A stretch of 64,000 nucleotides of DNA from FEB-25 sp963726315 (GTDB taxonomy: Bacteria; Chloroflexota; Anaerolineae; Anaerolineales; UBA4823): assembly GCA_963726315.1 (NCBI GenBank), contig CAVSBZ010000003.1, positions 1 to 64,000 of the forward strand. Direction: 5' to 3'. Both the position numbers and the translations under genes were made by a program. Positions 63,042 to 64,000 of the stretch are shown piece by piece; position 1 is the first letter of the stretch, and each line of letters begins with the position of its first letter. The notes beneath the pieces are model-generated. The model was given only the letters and a program-made list of their open reading frames with translations, was not told where the DNA came from and did no database searches.

Positions 63042-63917
63042 TCACACCTTGTCAGCGCTGCCGAGCATATCGATCCAATGTCCTACCGCCTCACGAATGG
63101 CTTTCCTCACGGCTTCGTCGACTTTTCCAGGATCATATTCTTCACGGTGGGTGTTGATATAATCGTATTGGGCGTCGATCATGGTGCGTTTAAGCTCGGT
63201 GGAAACGTTGAATTTCGCTCCGCCCATCTCGATCAACTTCTTGATGTAATCTTCTGGCAGACCTGTGCCACCATGGACTACCAGGGGTGTTTTAATGGTC
63301 TTGCCGTTCAGTAATTGGTTGATCTTGCCCAGTCGCTCAAAATCTACCTTTGGGTTTTTCGTTTTGTAAACCCCATGAGCAGTACCAATGGCAGGCGCAA
63401 AGATATCCAGACCGGTCCGCTCGACAAACTCAACTGCTTGAACCGGATTTGCCAGCTGAGTTTCATCCTCAGCCACTTTTATCTGATCCTCCACCCCGCT
63501 TACCGTACCCAGCTCGCCCTCTACAGAAATCTTACCGAGCTTATGACAGTAATCGACAATTTCCTTTGTTTGACGGATATTCTCCTCATACGCTTGCTTG
63601 GAGGCGTCAACCATGATATTCGTATAGCCAGCGTCAGCACACTTCTTACAGTGTTCGATATCCGTACAATGATCCAGGTGTAAACAAATCGGGATTGGTG
63701 CTGCAGCAGCGAGGGTGCGGTAAATTGCTACCAACACGTCGACGCCTAGAAACTTGGATGGTTTCACCGAGGTCTGAATGATTAAGGGTGATTTCTTGGC
63801 GACTGCCGCTTCGATCACACCTTCCATTTGGTTTACGTCAGTGATATTAAAAGCACCAATGGCATATTTACCCTTGGCAGCTTCCACCATGATTTCTTTT
63901 GCGTTGACAATCGACAT
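63042..63917 (-). CDS. fba: class II fructose-bisphosphate aldolase family
   Basis: A 291-residue zinc-dependent aldolase. PICLHLDHCTDIEHCKK holds the HxDH catalytic aspartate and zinc ligand. SVEGELGTVSG, GTAHGVYKTKNPKVDF and PLVVHGGTGLP complete the site. It cleaves fructose 1,6-bisphosphate or a related ketose bisphosphate to DHAP and an aldehyde. AAGGAGG precedes ATG 63917 with ideal spacing. The gene leads the minus-strand group with the aminotransferase and the HAD protein. Upstream bases 63918-64000 hold no further gene. Confidence 0.9.
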   Translation of the reverse strand: MSIVNAKEIMVEAAKGKYAIGAFNITDVNQMEGVIEAAVAKKSPLIIQTSVKPSKFLGVDVLVAIYRTLAAAAPIPICLHLDHCTDIEHCKKCADAGYTNIMVDASKQAYEENIRQTKEIVDYCHKLGKISVEGELGTVSGVEDQIKVAEDETQLANPVQAVEFVERTGLDIFAPAIGTAHGVYKTKNPKVDFERLGKINQLLNGKTIKTPLVVHGGTGLPEDYIKKLIEMGGAKFNVSTELKRTMIDAQYDYINTHREEYDPGKVDEAVRKAIREAVGHWIDMLGSADKV

Positions 63918-64000
63918 ATTAGCCTCCTTAGTTGATTTAAATTGGTTTTATGAGCTAGTTGCCTCAGAATCTATGAATGGACTACCGTCATTCTATCATG

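Noticed and set aside
63024..63683. Plus-strand ORFs opposite the fructose-bisphosphate aldolase
   Set aside because: They are complementary-strand shadows of a well-conserved minus-strand gene.

Overview
The window looks like a chromosomal segment of an anaerobic, carbohydrate-degrading Chloroflexota bacterium, probably Anaerolineae. This is inferred from gene content: a MalT-type LuxR regulator with its small partner gene, lipoprotein sugar-binding proteins, xylAB under a ROK regulator, and a PiT/NUDIX/HAD/aldolase block. No rRNA gene or complete tRNA gene was found.

Layout. (1) 0-15.3 kb is a decayed defence and mobile-element island. It holds a frameshifted brxL (BREX), several PD-(D/E)XK-like or otherwise nuclease-like genes, an EEP-family nuclease relic, an Nmad3 (nucleotide-modification-associated) protein, a protein with a HEPN-like RNxxxxH motif, a HigBA toxin-antitoxin, two tyrosine-recombinase relics and an excisionase. 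It ends at a tRNA-Ala 3' half. (2) 15.4-27.7 kb is a xylose block (ROK regulator, xylA, xylB), then a CUT1 sugar ABC transporter whose operon carries a decayed transposase, and a broken GHL6-like glycosidase gene. (3) 27.8-50.7 kb is the most distinctive part: four DhaK/DhaL-type kinase pairs interleaved with frlB-frlD homologues, a FadR-type GntR regulator, a PotABCD-type ABC transporter, a class II aldolase, an FGGY kinase, an uncharacterised TIM-barrel protein and two FrlC-like epimerases. A small accessory insert sits at 30.2-32.6 kb. An MFS transporter follows at 50.9 kb. (4) 52.1-53.1 kb is decayed sequence ending in a second copy of the tRNA-Ala 3' half. The 43-bp stretch at 15287-15329 is identical to 53021-53063, so regions 2 and 3 look like a 37.7-kb integrated island. 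(5) 53.4-64 kb looks like core chromosome: LuxR/MalT regulator, small conserved genes, a phosphate permease, NUDIX, HAD phosphatase, HisC-like aminotransferase and class II fructose-bisphosphate aldolase.

How the genes fit together. The island reads as a set of uptake and phosphorylation routes for sugars and ketoses. Xylose goes through XylA/XylB. Amadori-type ketoamines could go through FrlC/FrlD/FrlB. One or more short ketoses could be phosphorylated by the DhaK/DhaL pairs, with the FGGY kinase and class II aldolase giving a cleavable ketose phosphate. The catalytic histidines and aspartate of all four DhaK proteins are present, but no DhaM or other PTS component is visible. The phosphoryl donor and the substrates are therefore open questions.

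Quality caveat. Many otherwise well-preserved genes (xylA, one dhaL, pit, higA, higB, an ABC permease, the GHL6-like gene and others) are broken by single-base indels, several of them in short homopolymers. Some of this may be sequencing error. By contrast, the remnants at 25.2 kb and the transposase at 22 kb carry clear nonsense codons and look truly decayed.
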